Below are positions 34,863 to 45,481 of a stretch of DNA of 64,000 nt, piece after piece. The DNA lies in the NCBI GenBank assembly GCA_030765065.1, contig CM060986.1, forward strand, positions 78,051,573 through 78,115,572, read 5' to 3'. Source of the stretch: Deroplatys truncata (Eukaryota; Arthropoda; Insecta; Mantodea; Mantidae). Both the position numbers and the translations under genes were made by a program. The notes under the pieces are model-generated. The model was given only the letters and a program-made list of their open reading frames with translations, ran no database searches and had not been told where the DNA came from. Numbering within the stretch: position 1 is the stretch's first letter; every line of letters begins with the position of its first letter.

Positions 34863-35354
34863 ACATCTACATTTTTGGTGGTACGTCTTCGTTCATCGCT
34901 TAACGTTTACCAGTTATACAAGATTATACAACATTCCTCTCGAATGAAGAGGACTTCACAGACTATTCCCAGAAAATTCAAGATATGCATTTTATTTTTC
35001 ATGTAAAAGTCTTTCATATATGGTATTTTAATCAAAATCGTTAGAACCATTTTTTAGAAAATACAACTTTTTGAAACATGTCCCATTTAAAGTGTAGTTG
35101 AGGTGGGGGATTTTCTTGAAAATCTTTGTATCACATCCTTGGAAGATACTGAACTTAAATGCCAATTTTGGTAGTTGTCTGCCTTTTCGTTTTTTAGTTA
35201 TACTGTTCACAGGCACACACACACGTGGACCCTTTTCCTAAATTATTTTTATTCGGGTGCCTCAAAACATGTATTCCTGGTAAAATGTCGGTATCGAATT
35301 TTAGGAGGACTGTAATACCTTCTCTACCTACTATGTATGTGGTAGAAAAAGTAA
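34863..35354 (+). repeat. Family A, 5'-truncated plus copy with variant hairpin
   Basis: Runs from a CATCTACATTTTTGGTGG block to GGTAGAAAAAGTAA. The terminal stem is the CTACC...GGTAG variant (CTACCTACTATGTATGTGGTAG). Confidence 0.85.
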
Positions 35355-35606
35355 AAATAGGTCCACTTGGCACTTTAGACAGGAGATGCGTAGCTGAGTA
35401 AAATGGCTGTATTGCTATTTAATTCCTATATATACTAGAATCTGCGATTTGTTTTATTGGTATTTCCAAAGGTTGGCTTTTCTTAGTTCGATAGAATGGT
35501 CGTGATACTGTTTTACGAGCGCCCATTCAATTTCACCCCGTCAGATGGACATGTCAGAGCATTACTATGCAGCATAGCAAAGACCTATTTCTAAAAATGC
35601 CTTTTT

Positions 35607-36707
35607 TCTTTCTATATTACCACATATCTAGTAGGAAATAAATTATTGTATTCCACCTAAAAATACTGTTATACACTGGGGTGAGGCCAAAAGGTTTTGC
35701 AGCTAAAATATTAAATTTAGTTACCTCGGCATAAACATTGGTGGACGCAGACTCAGAGGCAAACAGGAGGACCAGGAAATTAGCTGCACGAGTTTAAAGT
35801 AGACGTGGGATATTCACAACAAAATACACGTTTAACACATAATGTGTCCAACGCGACAATGCACACACATACGCTACAATACGATACCAAGATTTTACCT
35901 GAAATATATATTTTGAGGACCCCCTCAATACAAAAAAAAGCATTTTTAGAAAAACGTTCCGTGTGTGTTTCTGTATATTATGTATCTGTCTTTGTGTCTA
36001 TGAGCAGCATAACTCAAAAAGGAAAGATCGGATCAACACTAAACTTTCAAAGATGCGACACAAGGATTTTCAAGAAAGTCTCCCTACCTTAAACTATCTT
36101 TACATGGAACATTTTTCAAAATGTTTGATTTTTTGAACAATGCCTCTAACAATTGTATTAAAATACCATTTATTAAGGACATTTATGTGATAAATTAAAT
36201 GTATATCCTGAATTTTCTTGGAATAGTCTTTGAAGTCCTCTTCATTCGGAAGAACTATTGTATAGTCTTGTATAACTAGTAAACGTTAAGCCATAGAGGA
36301 AAACGTACCACACAAAAAATGTGGATCTCTTTAAAACACAGAATTTATTTCAAATAACCTTTTATTTTTGCGGCATCAGCCATTTACGAGATATCCGTTT
36401 TTAATGTTTCGAACTGTTCAATACTTAGCCTTTTTTTAAAGTCCTGTCTACATTTAGTTATTTCTGTGATTCCATTGAAATACTATGGAATTTTAAGGCC
36501 AGCGTATAGCATCCAGTTCTTAAACATTTGTCTGTCGCTGTTCCATTTGTATTTATAACGAAATGTGTAGCGTAGCTGTTTTTACAAAAGTTTATTTGGA
36601 TTAAAATGAAGTAGATATAGAGATAAGCTTTAGCAATACTAATTTGTGCACCCACCAATAATTGATAGAGGGTAGGGAAAACTATGTGAATGTATCAAAT
36701 CAGGCTT
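35607..36707 (-). repeat. Family A, full-length minus copy with ~208-bp insertion
   Basis: The 3' end is at the left (TTTCTTTCTATATTACCAC, decayed hairpin) and the 5' end at the right (CTATGTGAATGTATCAAATCA). About 208 bp (35665-35872) interrupt the block CCACCTAAAAATA...CGATACCAAG. The sequence AATA stands on both sides, and the insert has no recognised family. Confidence 0.8.
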
Positions 36708-36711
36708 TTTA

Positions 36712-36797
36712 TTAATGGACTTCAAAACGTGTATTTCCACTGAAATTGCGGGTTTAATTTAAGGATGTAATGCAATATTTTCTCTGCTTACTATGTC
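36712..36797 (+). repeat. Family A, 3' fragment in plus orientation
   Basis: Has TTAATGGACTTCAAAACGTG, TATTTCCACTGAAATTGCGG and AATGCAATATTTTCTCTGCTT. It abuts the 5' end of the minus copy to the left. The terminal hairpin is cut short. Confidence 0.6.
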
Positions 36798-37819
36798 AAA
36801 TTTCATCAATTTTAACTTCCTAATCAAATGATATCCATACGCTAATAAAATAGTGATGTGATTGTAAACTCTTCTCCATGTACTCTCGAAGGAATGGTTT
36901 ATAAATTCTCCGATAATGTATTGCACAGGAAGGATTTGGGGTGAGTACGACGGCGGAAACTGCAGGAAGAAGAAATCACTTTTCCTATTAAGTGCTGCTG
37001 TACAAAACGTCCTATGTGGGAAGGATATCCTAACTTGTCAAAGGACGAACGTTGCCTCCCCCAATACTTAAACCAAGTTCCATGAATTATGTATGAAAAG
37101 GAGAAGTTGGAGATTACAACTCTTAGCAAGGACAAGCTCTCAAGACGAACTGGGAACAGATAAACAGTGAGAGCCAGATAAATCATCCTAATATCGATTT
37201 CTGTTTGAGGTTAGGGTCGAGCGGACAAAGAGAGATTGTGGTGACGCTGTGACCGCTGTTATATCCAAGTGCGTTCAGTCATAGGCCGTTACTGTCAGAG
37301 CTGACGTAGCAATTGCTTTGTTCACACCAACACGTCACCTACCACGAGAAAGACGTACCTGACTGCAATTAAACCTGATGAACCTCCTTATTAACGGACT
37401 AGCTGCTGTCCAACATTGCGCTGCTAGTATTCAAATTCTAACGAAAATTTCAGTTACGTCCTCCGTTCTTTATGAAATGATTGTAAAATTATCTTATAAG
37501 AATTTTATAATGAATCCTCCCCTTTACCCCTTATAATTGGAATTCCACATATATCCGACTATTCCTAATAACAGATAAAAAAAACTGATATTCACGCAAA
37601 AGGATGTAAACACGTGCGGACCTCTCAACCTCTTCCCGACAGTCTTCAAAGTCCTGGAAATTCTACATAGTCTATAAGTACTTGGTGTTGGATCAACTAG
37701 CTGTCAGAATGATCGAGTAACTTGTTATATAATTACAGTACGTCAAATTTTAAACCGCTGCACCTTCTGTTTCTTGGCACGCACTCCCAGACCACCAGGT
37801 GAACCTCTTTGGAAAACAT
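36798..37819. other. Unassigned stretch
   Basis: No recognisable element. A minus-strand open stretch of 95 codons (36899-37186) carries no motif. Confidence 0.4.
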
Positions 37820-38088
37820 ATAGTTTTATTTATGGACGCTCTTTAACTACTGAGGTTCTTAGCGTCCCATTCTATAGTGCGCGTGAAAGACCGGAAATTT
37901 TGCTCAGAGGCCTGTTTATCAGGCTTGAGGTTCTTTACGTGCCGTAAATCTACGTCGTGGGATCCCCGGCTTTACAAAACCATGCTAAGGATTTTTACAC
38001 CCAAAAAATTCATCGTCCTCCGCCGGGTTTGAACCCGCGAACTCGAGAACTAGAGGCTAGTACGGTAACCACTACACCACGGAGGACG
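37820..38088 (-). repeat. tRNA-derived SINE, family B
   Basis: The best-preserved head of this family. On the minus strand it reads CCGTGGTGTAGTGGTTACCG (A box) and GGGTTCAAACCCGGCGGAGG (B box). The body matches the copies at 10.24 and 19.1 kb. Confidence 0.85.
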
Positions 38089-38136
38089 ACTTGGGACTAT
38101 CGAGAAAACAATATTCTCAGTTCTTAATTTAAACAA

Positions 38137-38733
38137 TCTCATGTGATACATTCATAAGACTTTCTCTACCCTCTACTGTTTATTAGTGGCTATACAACTA
38201 TTCCTACTAAAGCTTCTCGTACTACACTTTAATCCAAATGAACTTTTGCAGAAAGAGCTACGTTACACATTTCGATATTATACAAAGAGATCAGCGATGG
38301 ACAAATGTTTAAGAACTGGACGATGCACTCTTACTCTTAAATCCCATACTGTTTTCATGCAATCGAGAGAAACAACTGAATATTAACAGGACCTAAAAAA
38401 ATAGCCAAGAAATTAACAATTCGAACCTTTAACAACGGATATCTCAGAAATATCTTGTGCCACAAAAAACTTATTTTAAATAAATTGTACGTTTTAAAGA
38501 GATGTGCAGTTTTTGTGCACTAAATTTTCGTCCAACGCTTAACGTTTACCTGCTATACGAGGTTATACAAAACTCCTTCCGAATGAAGACGGCTTCAAGG
38601 CTATTGTCATAAAATTCAAGATATACGTTTAATTTTTTGTAAATATCTTTAATGTGTGGTGTTTTATTCAAAATCGTTAGCCATTTTTTAGAAAATAAAA
38701 AATTTTAAAAAATGTTCCATGTCTGTGGCATTT
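38137..38733 (+). repeat. Family A, 3'-truncated plus copy
   Basis: Intact 5' end (TCTCATGTGATACATTCATAAGAC). The copy stops after AAAAAATGTTCCATG, just before the segment that normally carries the CA tract and hairpin. A LINE 3' scrap follows. Confidence 0.85.
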
Positions 38734-38756
38734 GTCTTATTTAACATGCGTTTAAC

Positions 38757-39145
38757 TGCTTTAATTATTTAGGCCCATACTTAAAAAATGATCACATAAT
38801 AAATAAGATTAATAAATCCAACCAAATATGCGACACCATCAAACAAAGTTTAAAAAATCTCAAGAAAGAGACGAAAATAAAATTTTACAAAGTGATGGCT
38901 GTTCCAGTGTTAACGTATGGATCCGAATGTTGGACAATGAACAAACAAATGGAAAGAAAGATAGAAGCAGCAGAGATGCGTTTTTTAAGACGTGTAGCAG
39001 GATATACATTAAAAGACAGAAGGAGAAGTGAAGACCTACGTAAAGAATTAAGAATTTTCAAATTACTAGACAGAATTAAAGAAAATCAAAACAACTGGAA
39101 ACAACACGTGGAGAGAATGGATGATAACCGTTATCTTTTATAAAA
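38757..39145 (+). pseudogene. LINE ORF2 C-terminal scrap (CR1/L2-like 'YGSECWT' type)
   Basis: Plus-strand frames give CDTIKQSLKNLKKETKIKFY, KVMAVPVLTYGSECWTMN, EAAEMRFLRRVAGYTLKDRR and a C-terminal WKQHVERMDDNR. This wording (LYGSE.WT, E.AEMRFLR.V.G, HV.RM) is the usual C-terminus of animal 'endonuclease-reverse transcriptase' LINEs, downstream of the RT domain. One frame change separates the first block from the second. 5' truncation is typical of LINE insertions. No poly-A tail is evident. A related scrap lies on the minus strand at 44.99-45.22 kb. Confidence 0.75.
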
Positions 39146-39159
39146 TGGAACTACCCCTT

Positions 39160-39392
39160 TTTTGGCTTAAAGTTTAAGATGTCCTTTAACCTGGTAGGTC
39201 ATATCGGACGGTGAACGAATCAAATGGGTGAGATGATGCTCAAATGAGCCCAGGTTCATAGAGTTTAAAGTTGCCCAACATTCGTCTTTTCGGGATAAAG
39301 GGGGGGGGAACGGGTAACTCACCCTAACCGAGATTCAAACTCAGGACCTCAAGAAAGTAGGGCCGATACGCTACCCCAAAATATAGAGGAGG
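39160..39392 (-). repeat. tRNA-derived SINE, family C
   Basis: Minus-strand copy of the 31.1-kb SINE: CCTGGTAGGTCATATCGGACGG at the left, GGGTAACTCACCCTAACCGAG (body/head junction) and GAGATTCAAACTCAGGACC (complement of the B box) at the right. A run of about nine G/C bases interrupts the body. Confidence 0.75.
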
Positions 39393-39625
39393 GCGAAGTG
39401 AAACTAGGTGTTTTATACCCCCATGTCCGAGAGAACAAATTGGGCTTTTCAATGTTGAAATAGTTATCAAAATCGGTTGAGTGGTTTTTTTTTATAATAT
39501 CCTACATATACAAATTGTCTTTCTTTACAACATTAGTATGGATTATGTTTCGGCTAGATGGCACCGAGATAAATTACTTTTACTTTTAATCACTGACATT
39601 TAATTTGCACGTACATATCCATATA

Positions 39626-39950
39626 CAGGGTGGACCATTTAAGTTGAGACTGTAAAATATCTCCAAAACTAACGTTTGAAAGAAATGTCTTGAATAAAAG
39701 CTTTATATTATGGGGAAAAGTAAATGCCATTAGTCGTGTTTTGTTTGGAGGTCGTTATGATAGTCATTTTAGGGTCAATTTAATATTTTTAAATGGGAAC
39801 CTATAACAAGAGTCAATTTAAATGGACCCTAAAATTACCATCACAGCGTTCTCCAAATAAAACACGACTGATGGCTTTACTTTCTCCCATAATATCAAGA
39901 AACTTTTATTAAGACGTTTTTGTAAACTTTAAGTTTGAAAATAATTTGTC
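39626..39950. repeat. Fold-back (MITE-like) element with ~125-bp arms
   Basis: The left arm (about 39665-39785) and right arm (about 39810-39942) are imperfect inverted copies. TATTATGGGGAAAAGTAAATG matches CTTTCTCCCATAATATC, and GTCGTGTTTTGTTTGGAG matches CTCCAAATAAAACACGAC. The left end starts TA-CAGGGTGGACCATTTAAG, similar in style to the CAGGGTGAATCACC end of the DDE transposon at 61.4 kb. The outermost ~40 bp are missing on the right, so it is truncated. Confidence 0.7.
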
Positions 39951-40604
39951 AATGTCTGAAACCACAACAAAACTATTTGTGAAACCTATCGGCTCTTTGC
40001 CATCGTGAATATTTATTTTCATCTAGTAATAACATTGTATTAGTAACATTTTATTGAAAGAGCAGTCTCCCAAATAATGGCCTCAGAAATTTACATAGGT
40101 AAAAAGAATACACATCACAAAATAAATGTTTATTGTTCAATTTCTATATGTAATCTTGAATTTTTTCAGAACATACTGAGTGGAAGAATGATTGAAAACA
40201 GTCATCCAAAATACATTTTGGCAAACTTATTTCAATGGAAGAAAAAATACTTCCATCTGTCCAGTAGTACTGATGAGGTATTGACTGTAGTTTTGTTCTA
40301 CCATTTCATAAAGGCAGTCATCTAAATCTGGTTGTTAAAAAATCCTCTAAGCATTTTGCACCCTAAAGCTTCAATATTTTGGAGACAAAACCTCGAGCAA
40401 TAAATAGCCAAAACCTTGCTTTGAGTCTAATAATTTTCACACCTCTGTACAGTCTTAACTTAAATTATCCACTTCGTATATTAGCATAGATGCATTTTTA
40501 ACCTAATAATCTCGATTTCTACTTACTGCCTACTAATCATTAAACATATCTTCATTTAAATGCTTCAATTTTGTGATATTACAGCAATACTCACATTAAT
40601 TTAT
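39951..40604. other. Unassigned stretch
   Basis: No recognisable element. An open stretch at 40077-40325 shows no motif. Confidence 0.4.
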
Positions 40605-41222
40605 CTATTACGTATGTACCTATTGTAAGCAGAGGAAGTATTGTATCGATTTCACCTAAAAAGTCGATGTCGATTTTCATCTGATGTACATTTTTGAGAG
40701 CTCCTGAACCCCCCCCCAAAAAAAGCATTTTCAAAATATGTTACCTATATGTGCATCAACAACATAACTCAAAACAGAAAATTCCGATAAATACTAAACT
40801 TGGTATTTTAGCTCGCTACTTCCAAAGACAGCACAAGAAGATCCTCCAACCAAACTACCCTTTACATGGACGCTCACGATTTTGACTAAAATGTCATATA
40901 TTTAAGATATTTACTAGACGAATGAAATATATATATATATATATATAAGACCTATTTATCACACACAATTTATGTGAAATAACCTCTTCTATAGCATCAG
41001 CTATTTCCAGGTATCCGTTAATATTCCTTGGAATTGTTCAATACTGTCATTTTCCTAAAATGTTGTTTATCACCATGTCGGGGAAAGAGTAAGGAATTTG
41101 AAGGCTAGCTTTGAACATCTAACTTCGACTAGATTTCCACTAACTTCCTTGAACTTATAACCAAATGTGTAATGAAAATATTTCTGCAAAGGTTTATTTC
41201 CATTAACATGAAGTAAGAAGAA
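40605..41222 (-). repeat. Family A, minus copy, 5' end missing
   Basis: The 3' end is at the left (GTACCTATTGTAAGCAGAGGAAG). Central blocks are in minus order and include a 20-bp AT repeat (40927-40948). It is interrupted just before its own 5' end by the head of the next plus copy. Confidence 0.8.
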
Positions 41223-41227
41223 AAACA

Positions 41228-42028
41228 TCCTATGTGATACATTCACATGACTCTCTCTACCCTCTATATTTTAGCAGCAGGTATACAAACTAGCGTTATT
41301 AAAGCTTATTTTTATATCTACTTCATTTTGATCCAAATAAAGTTTTGCAGAAATTCTTGCATTACACATTTCGTTATAGATACAAAGGGAACAGCGATAG
41401 TCAAATGTTTAAGAACTGGCCTTAAAATTCCAAAATGTTTCAATAGAATCGGGAGATACAAATGAATGTTGACGGGACTTTGAAAAAAATGGCTAAATAT
41501 TGAACAATACGAAGCAGTAATAACGAATGTCTCGGAAATGGCTGATGCCACCAAATAGTTGTTTGAAATAAATTATGCATTTTAAAGAGATATACATTTC
41601 TTGTGTAGTATGTTTTCATCTATTGCTTAATGTTTACCAGTTATACAAGAACCTACAAAATTTCTTCCGAATGAAGTGGACTTCATGGGCTATTCCCAGA
41701 AAATTCAAGATATGCATTTTGTCATATAAATATGTTTAACATGTGATATTAATCAAAATCGTTAGAGCCGTTTTTTTAGAAAATCAAAAATTTTGAAAAA
41801 TCTTCCATGAAAATCTTTGTGTCGCGTCGTTGGAAGGTACACTGAACTTAAATACCAAGTTTGGTGTTAATCCTAGTTTTCATTTTCATGCTGTTTACAG
41901 ACACACACACAAAATGCTTATTCTTTGGACTCAGGGGGCCTCAAAACACATATTCCCGTTGAATTCTCTAAATCGAACGTTTGGTTGGAATTAAATACCC
42001 TCACTACCTACCAGGTAGAGTAAGTAAT
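41228..42028 (+). repeat. Family A, full-length plus copy
   Basis: Begins TCCTATGTGATACATTCACATGAC and ends CTACCTACCAGGTAGAGTAAGTAA, where the terminal hairpin is a perfect CTACCT/AGGTAG stem. About 801 bp, arranged head-to-head with the copy to the left. Confidence 0.9.
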
Positions 42029-42274
42029 ACGCTTTCCCGTTCGCAAGTATCTACGAACCTAAACGACCTTGGCTATCCGCGTCGGGCAAATTGAAATGAT
42101 AAATAAAATATAAAACTAGAATTTTGTGAGATTCCATGAAGTCCTCTGAAATACTATACAATGTTAAGTACTGGAAGTGATAAGACCTGCCTTAATAAAC
42201 TGTAAATATGTTAACATATACAATTTGTTTTAAACAATCTACTGTAGTTTAGTCATGTGGAGACATTTCGTATA

Positions 42275-43752
42275 CACTGGTGCGCAAAACCTAAGGACGA
42301 AAGTTATCTTCGCATGCTGTGACATTGCCAAGTAACATAGTTCGTGAAACTTGAATCATACATAGAGGGAACTGCTACGGTATCCTACAGTAGGCAACTA
42401 AACGAAATATGCAATGAGACGAACTGAAATGCCACTTTTATTCATGAACCATAAGCTACACTAAAGTCAATACGACATATGATGGCTCTGTAGATTTACA
42501 GAAATAGATACATGGTGCATAAAAGGGTGTATGATCACCACGGACAGAAATGCATGCTCTACATCGTGCTCCCATGCTGACCACAAGGTTGATAAGCAGT
42601 TCTTGTGGTAGAGCGTTCCATTCCTCCACCAGCGCTGTTGACAACTGTTGGATGGTGCTGGTGCATGTGAATGTGCTGCAATGCTTTTCCGCAAAGCATC
42701 CCACGCGTGTTCGATGGGATTTAAATCGGGGGAACGGGCAGAGATCCAAGAGATCCTCCGCCTGCGCTGTTCGACGCGGTCGCGCATTGTTATCCATAAA
42801 AATGAAGTCAGGGCCGACTGCAGCCCTAAAAAGACGCACGTGGGGGAGGAGTACAGTATCACAATAACGTTGATCAGTGAGCGTACCGTGTTCAAAGATT
42901 TGGAGGTCGGAGCGCCCATGCAACATTATGCTTCCCCAAACCTTAACACCCAGATCATCAAAACGATCATGTTCAAGGGTGTTCCTGGGTTCATTACGTG
43001 TTCCCAACTCTGGCCAGATGAGGGTACGTCGAGAATCACCTTTGACTGAATCTGCTCTCATCCGAGAAGAGCACGCGACCCCATTACTCGTTGGTCCAAT
43101 TTTGATGCTCTTGGGACCATCGCAAACGGTGCCGACGATGTGCGGATGTCAATGGAAAGCAACGTACTGGCCGTCGGGCAAACAGACCACCTCTGTGTAG
43201 TCGCCGTGCCACTGTGTATAATGAGATTGCTGCCTAGCTGTCCTGTTAAATGTGGTTGCAATTGCACCCACTGTTTGGCGTGGATCCCTTCTTGCCCGTT
43301 GCACAATGTAGCGGCCATCTGCTGCTGTAATTGAGCGTGGTCGACCACCACCTCTCCTTGGGACAGCAGTGCCTGCGGTTTGGAAGGTTCCCCAACTCCT
43401 GGGCAACATCATCACACTTCGCCCTTCTTCCAGTTTCCCGATGATTCTTCCCCGTGTGAAGTTATCCAAATGTGTCTACGGCCATGTTACAATGAAGAAC
43501 ACCACTACAGTGCACTGCAACGCCTTGGTAATTGCCACACACCTTGTCCTGTTTCGTCAACTGCCCCGTGTTGCGTGACCAGATCCATTTGGCACTATAG
43601 GCTCGCTACTCTCACGCCATGTGACATCCAGCTTTCTGTGTATGTGTGAGAGACTTCTGGTAACATGCTCTCGCACCTTCATCTACTTCCACCAAGTAGT
43701 CCATTTGTTATGTTGCTTTACCCATCTCGTCCTTAGGTTTTGCACACCAGTG
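42275..43752 (-). mobile_element. Second Tc1-like DNA transposon, complete ends, dead
   Basis: 1,478 bp between TA dinucleotides (42273-42274, 43753-43754). The termini are CACTGGTGCGCAAAACCTAA on the left and, read inward, CACTGGTGTGCAAAACCTAA on the right, with identity fading after about 27 bp. It carries one broken minus-strand transposase gene and is unrelated in sequence to the Tc1 element at 23 kb. Confidence 0.9.
42467..43469 (-). pseudogene. Tc1-like transposase pseudogene
   Basis: On the minus strand from 43469, MDNFTRGRIIGKLEEGRSV starts the HTH. GGGRPRSITAADGRYIVQRA (GRPR linker and second HTH) follows too soon, so part of the first HTH region is deleted. Next come VLFSDESRF (first Asp, ending at a stop), RRTLIWPELGTR, VWGSIMLHGRSDL and FIFMDNNARPRRTAQ (second Asp). 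SARSPDLNPIEHAWDALRK (third acidic Glu) is in another frame. Only about 26 residues separate the second and third catalytic positions, against 34 in DD34E enzymes, so a deletion plus frameshift has removed part of the core. It cannot be active. Confidence 0.9.
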
Positions 43753-43924
43753 TAGTTCGTTTGAATTACACGTTGAAATAGCATGTACCTTGTTTTGAGT
43801 CTCACCAACGGGTACACGTGACAGGCACGGGCATCAAGTCTTGTTTTTGGACTTCTTTTCTAACAGCGTTATGTAGACCTGATTTTTAAACAGCTGCTTA
43901 TCATACCAACCTCCTATACAAATA

Positions 43925-44090
43925 ATCTGGTGTGTTACACTCACATGAATGTATAAAGTATCTATTTTTGCAACGGTTTACTTGGACTAAATGTAGTAGA
44001 TAGAGAAAAATAAGCTTAGTAAGAACAGTTTCTGTATCCACTAATAAAGATAGAAGGTAGAGAAAGGCATGTGAATCTATCACACAATTT
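43925..44090. repeat. Family A mosaic (short plus end joined to minus 5' part)
   Basis: A plus 5' terminus (TCTGGTGTGTTACACTCACATGA, 43925-43947) runs directly into a minus 5' segment (AACGGTTTACTTGGACTAAATG to AGGCATGTGAATCTATCACAC, about 43955-44090). Confidence 0.65.
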
Positions 44091-44512
44091 TAATATAAAT
44101 TCTAGAAACTGTTTTAAGAAAGCTTATTTTTCTGTCTTCATATTGATCGAAATAAACCTTTACAGAAACAGTTTTAATAGATATTTCGTTGTAGTTACAA
44201 AGGGATAGAGTAAATTGAATCTATATTCAGATGTTTAAAAGCGGGTAGCTATATACTGGCCTTAAAATTTCGCGAGAAACAACTGAATAACCATAGTATT
44301 TTAAAAATTGAAAAACTCAAACCAATAATAACGCGTACTTCAGAAATGTCATGGAAACAAAAATGTATATAGAATGAAGATATCTACATTTTTTGTGCAG
44401 TAAGGGTTTGTCTATCTCTTACGGTTTACCAGTTATACAAAATTCCTTTCGGATGAACAGGATTTCACGGGTTATTTCAAGAAAATGCAAGATAAACATT
44501 TTATTATTAATG

Positions 44513-44838
44513 GTGGCGCCGTGGCCGAGTGGTTAGGTCGCTCATCTCTCACCTGGGTTCGTCCCCAGGGAACCGTATGTGAGATTTGAGGTGGAAAAAT
44601 CACTTCAGGTAGGGTTTTCTCTTAGTTCTCCGGTTTCTCCCGTCATTCATTCCAACTGCTTCACAATCACTTTTACTTCCATCCATTTCACCGTTATTTC
44701 ATATCATCTCTTTCCTCGCTCTCATACCAGGCTTCGGGCTCATCATCCATTCTGGCTGTTCTGTCCGATCCAAAAGCCGTCTGACCACATGCACCCTCTT
44801 GTAAGCCCAAGGAGGTGTAAGTCCTGATAACGGGAAGG
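44513..44838 (+). repeat. tRNA-Ser-like SINE, family A-Ser, inserted in family A
   Basis: The head has GCCGTGGCCGAGTGGTTAGG (A box) and TGGGTTCGTCCCCAGG (B box). The body has AGGGTTTTCTCTTAG and the tail AAGGAGGTGTAAGTCC. Sister copy at 22176-22507. Confidence 0.85.
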
Positions 44839-44989
44839 GTAAACAGAGAAAGAAGAAGGGTAAATATCTTTAGCATATGATATTGTAACTAAAACCGTTA
44901 AGTCATTTTTAAAAGTAAAAAATATTTCCGGGTAAAGAGTAATCTTGGGTTGAGATTTTTTTTGAAAATCTTTGTATGAACCTTCGTAA

Positions 44990-45215
44990 AATCATCTTCT
45001 TTAAAGTTTGGACTTGTTCAAGAACCGTTTAATATAACTCGTCTCTTAGACTTCCTATTTTCCGTTTTATCTAACAGTTCGTATTCTATTAATCTTCCCT
45101 CATCCATTGAATGTGGTGTCTCCGGTGTTCCTTGTTATGATTAATCCTTTCTATGAGTCTAAATATTTTCAATTCATCCTTTATTTCCTGGCTGTATTTG
45201 AATTCCAGCATAGGT
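44990..45215 (-). pseudogene. LINE ORF2 extreme C-terminal scrap
   Basis: The minus strand gives SQEIKDELKIFRLIERINHN, HRRHHIQWMRE, then after a frame change DRLIEYELLDKTENRK. This corresponds to the end of the 'YGSE.WT' LINE (R.EL.IF.L..RI...R..W..H..RM). It lies inside a family A copy, with TATGAACCTTCG on the left and ATAGGTTCTTCG on the right as a probable target duplication, as expected for a 5'-truncated LINE insertion. Confidence 0.65.
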
Positions 45216-45481
45216 TCTTCGGAAGATACTGAGATTAAATATCGCATCATTTTCTGCACACATACACACATTGACATTTATAAAGTGCCACTTTTAGATT
45301 CAGAGGACCTCAAAACATATATTTCTGGTAATATCTCTACATGTAATTTTTGGGGTTGATATCCTCAACCAAAAATTAAAAATGAAGTTGGGATTAAACT
45401 GCTTTCAAAAAAAATTAAATTAAATTAAATTTAGAATGCAATACATCCTGTACCTACTAGGTACGTGGCAGAAAAAGTGAA

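Larger units (their letters stand above)
44103..45481 (+). repeat. Family A plus copy with a SINE and a LINE scrap inside
   Basis: Family segments are 44103-44512, 44858-44989, 45216-45355 and 45425-45481. Together they give the normal order from AAGCTTATTTTTCTGTCTTC to the end CTACTAGGTACGTGGCAGAAAAAGTGA. The gaps are a SINE (44513-44838), a minus-strand LINE 3' scrap (about 44990-45215) and about 70 bp of A-rich sequence containing TTAAATTAAATTAAATT (45356-45424). Confidence 0.75.

Noticed and set aside
42648..43200. Plus-strand open frames of 107-133 codons
   Set aside because: Antisense shadows of the minus-strand Tc1-like transposase.
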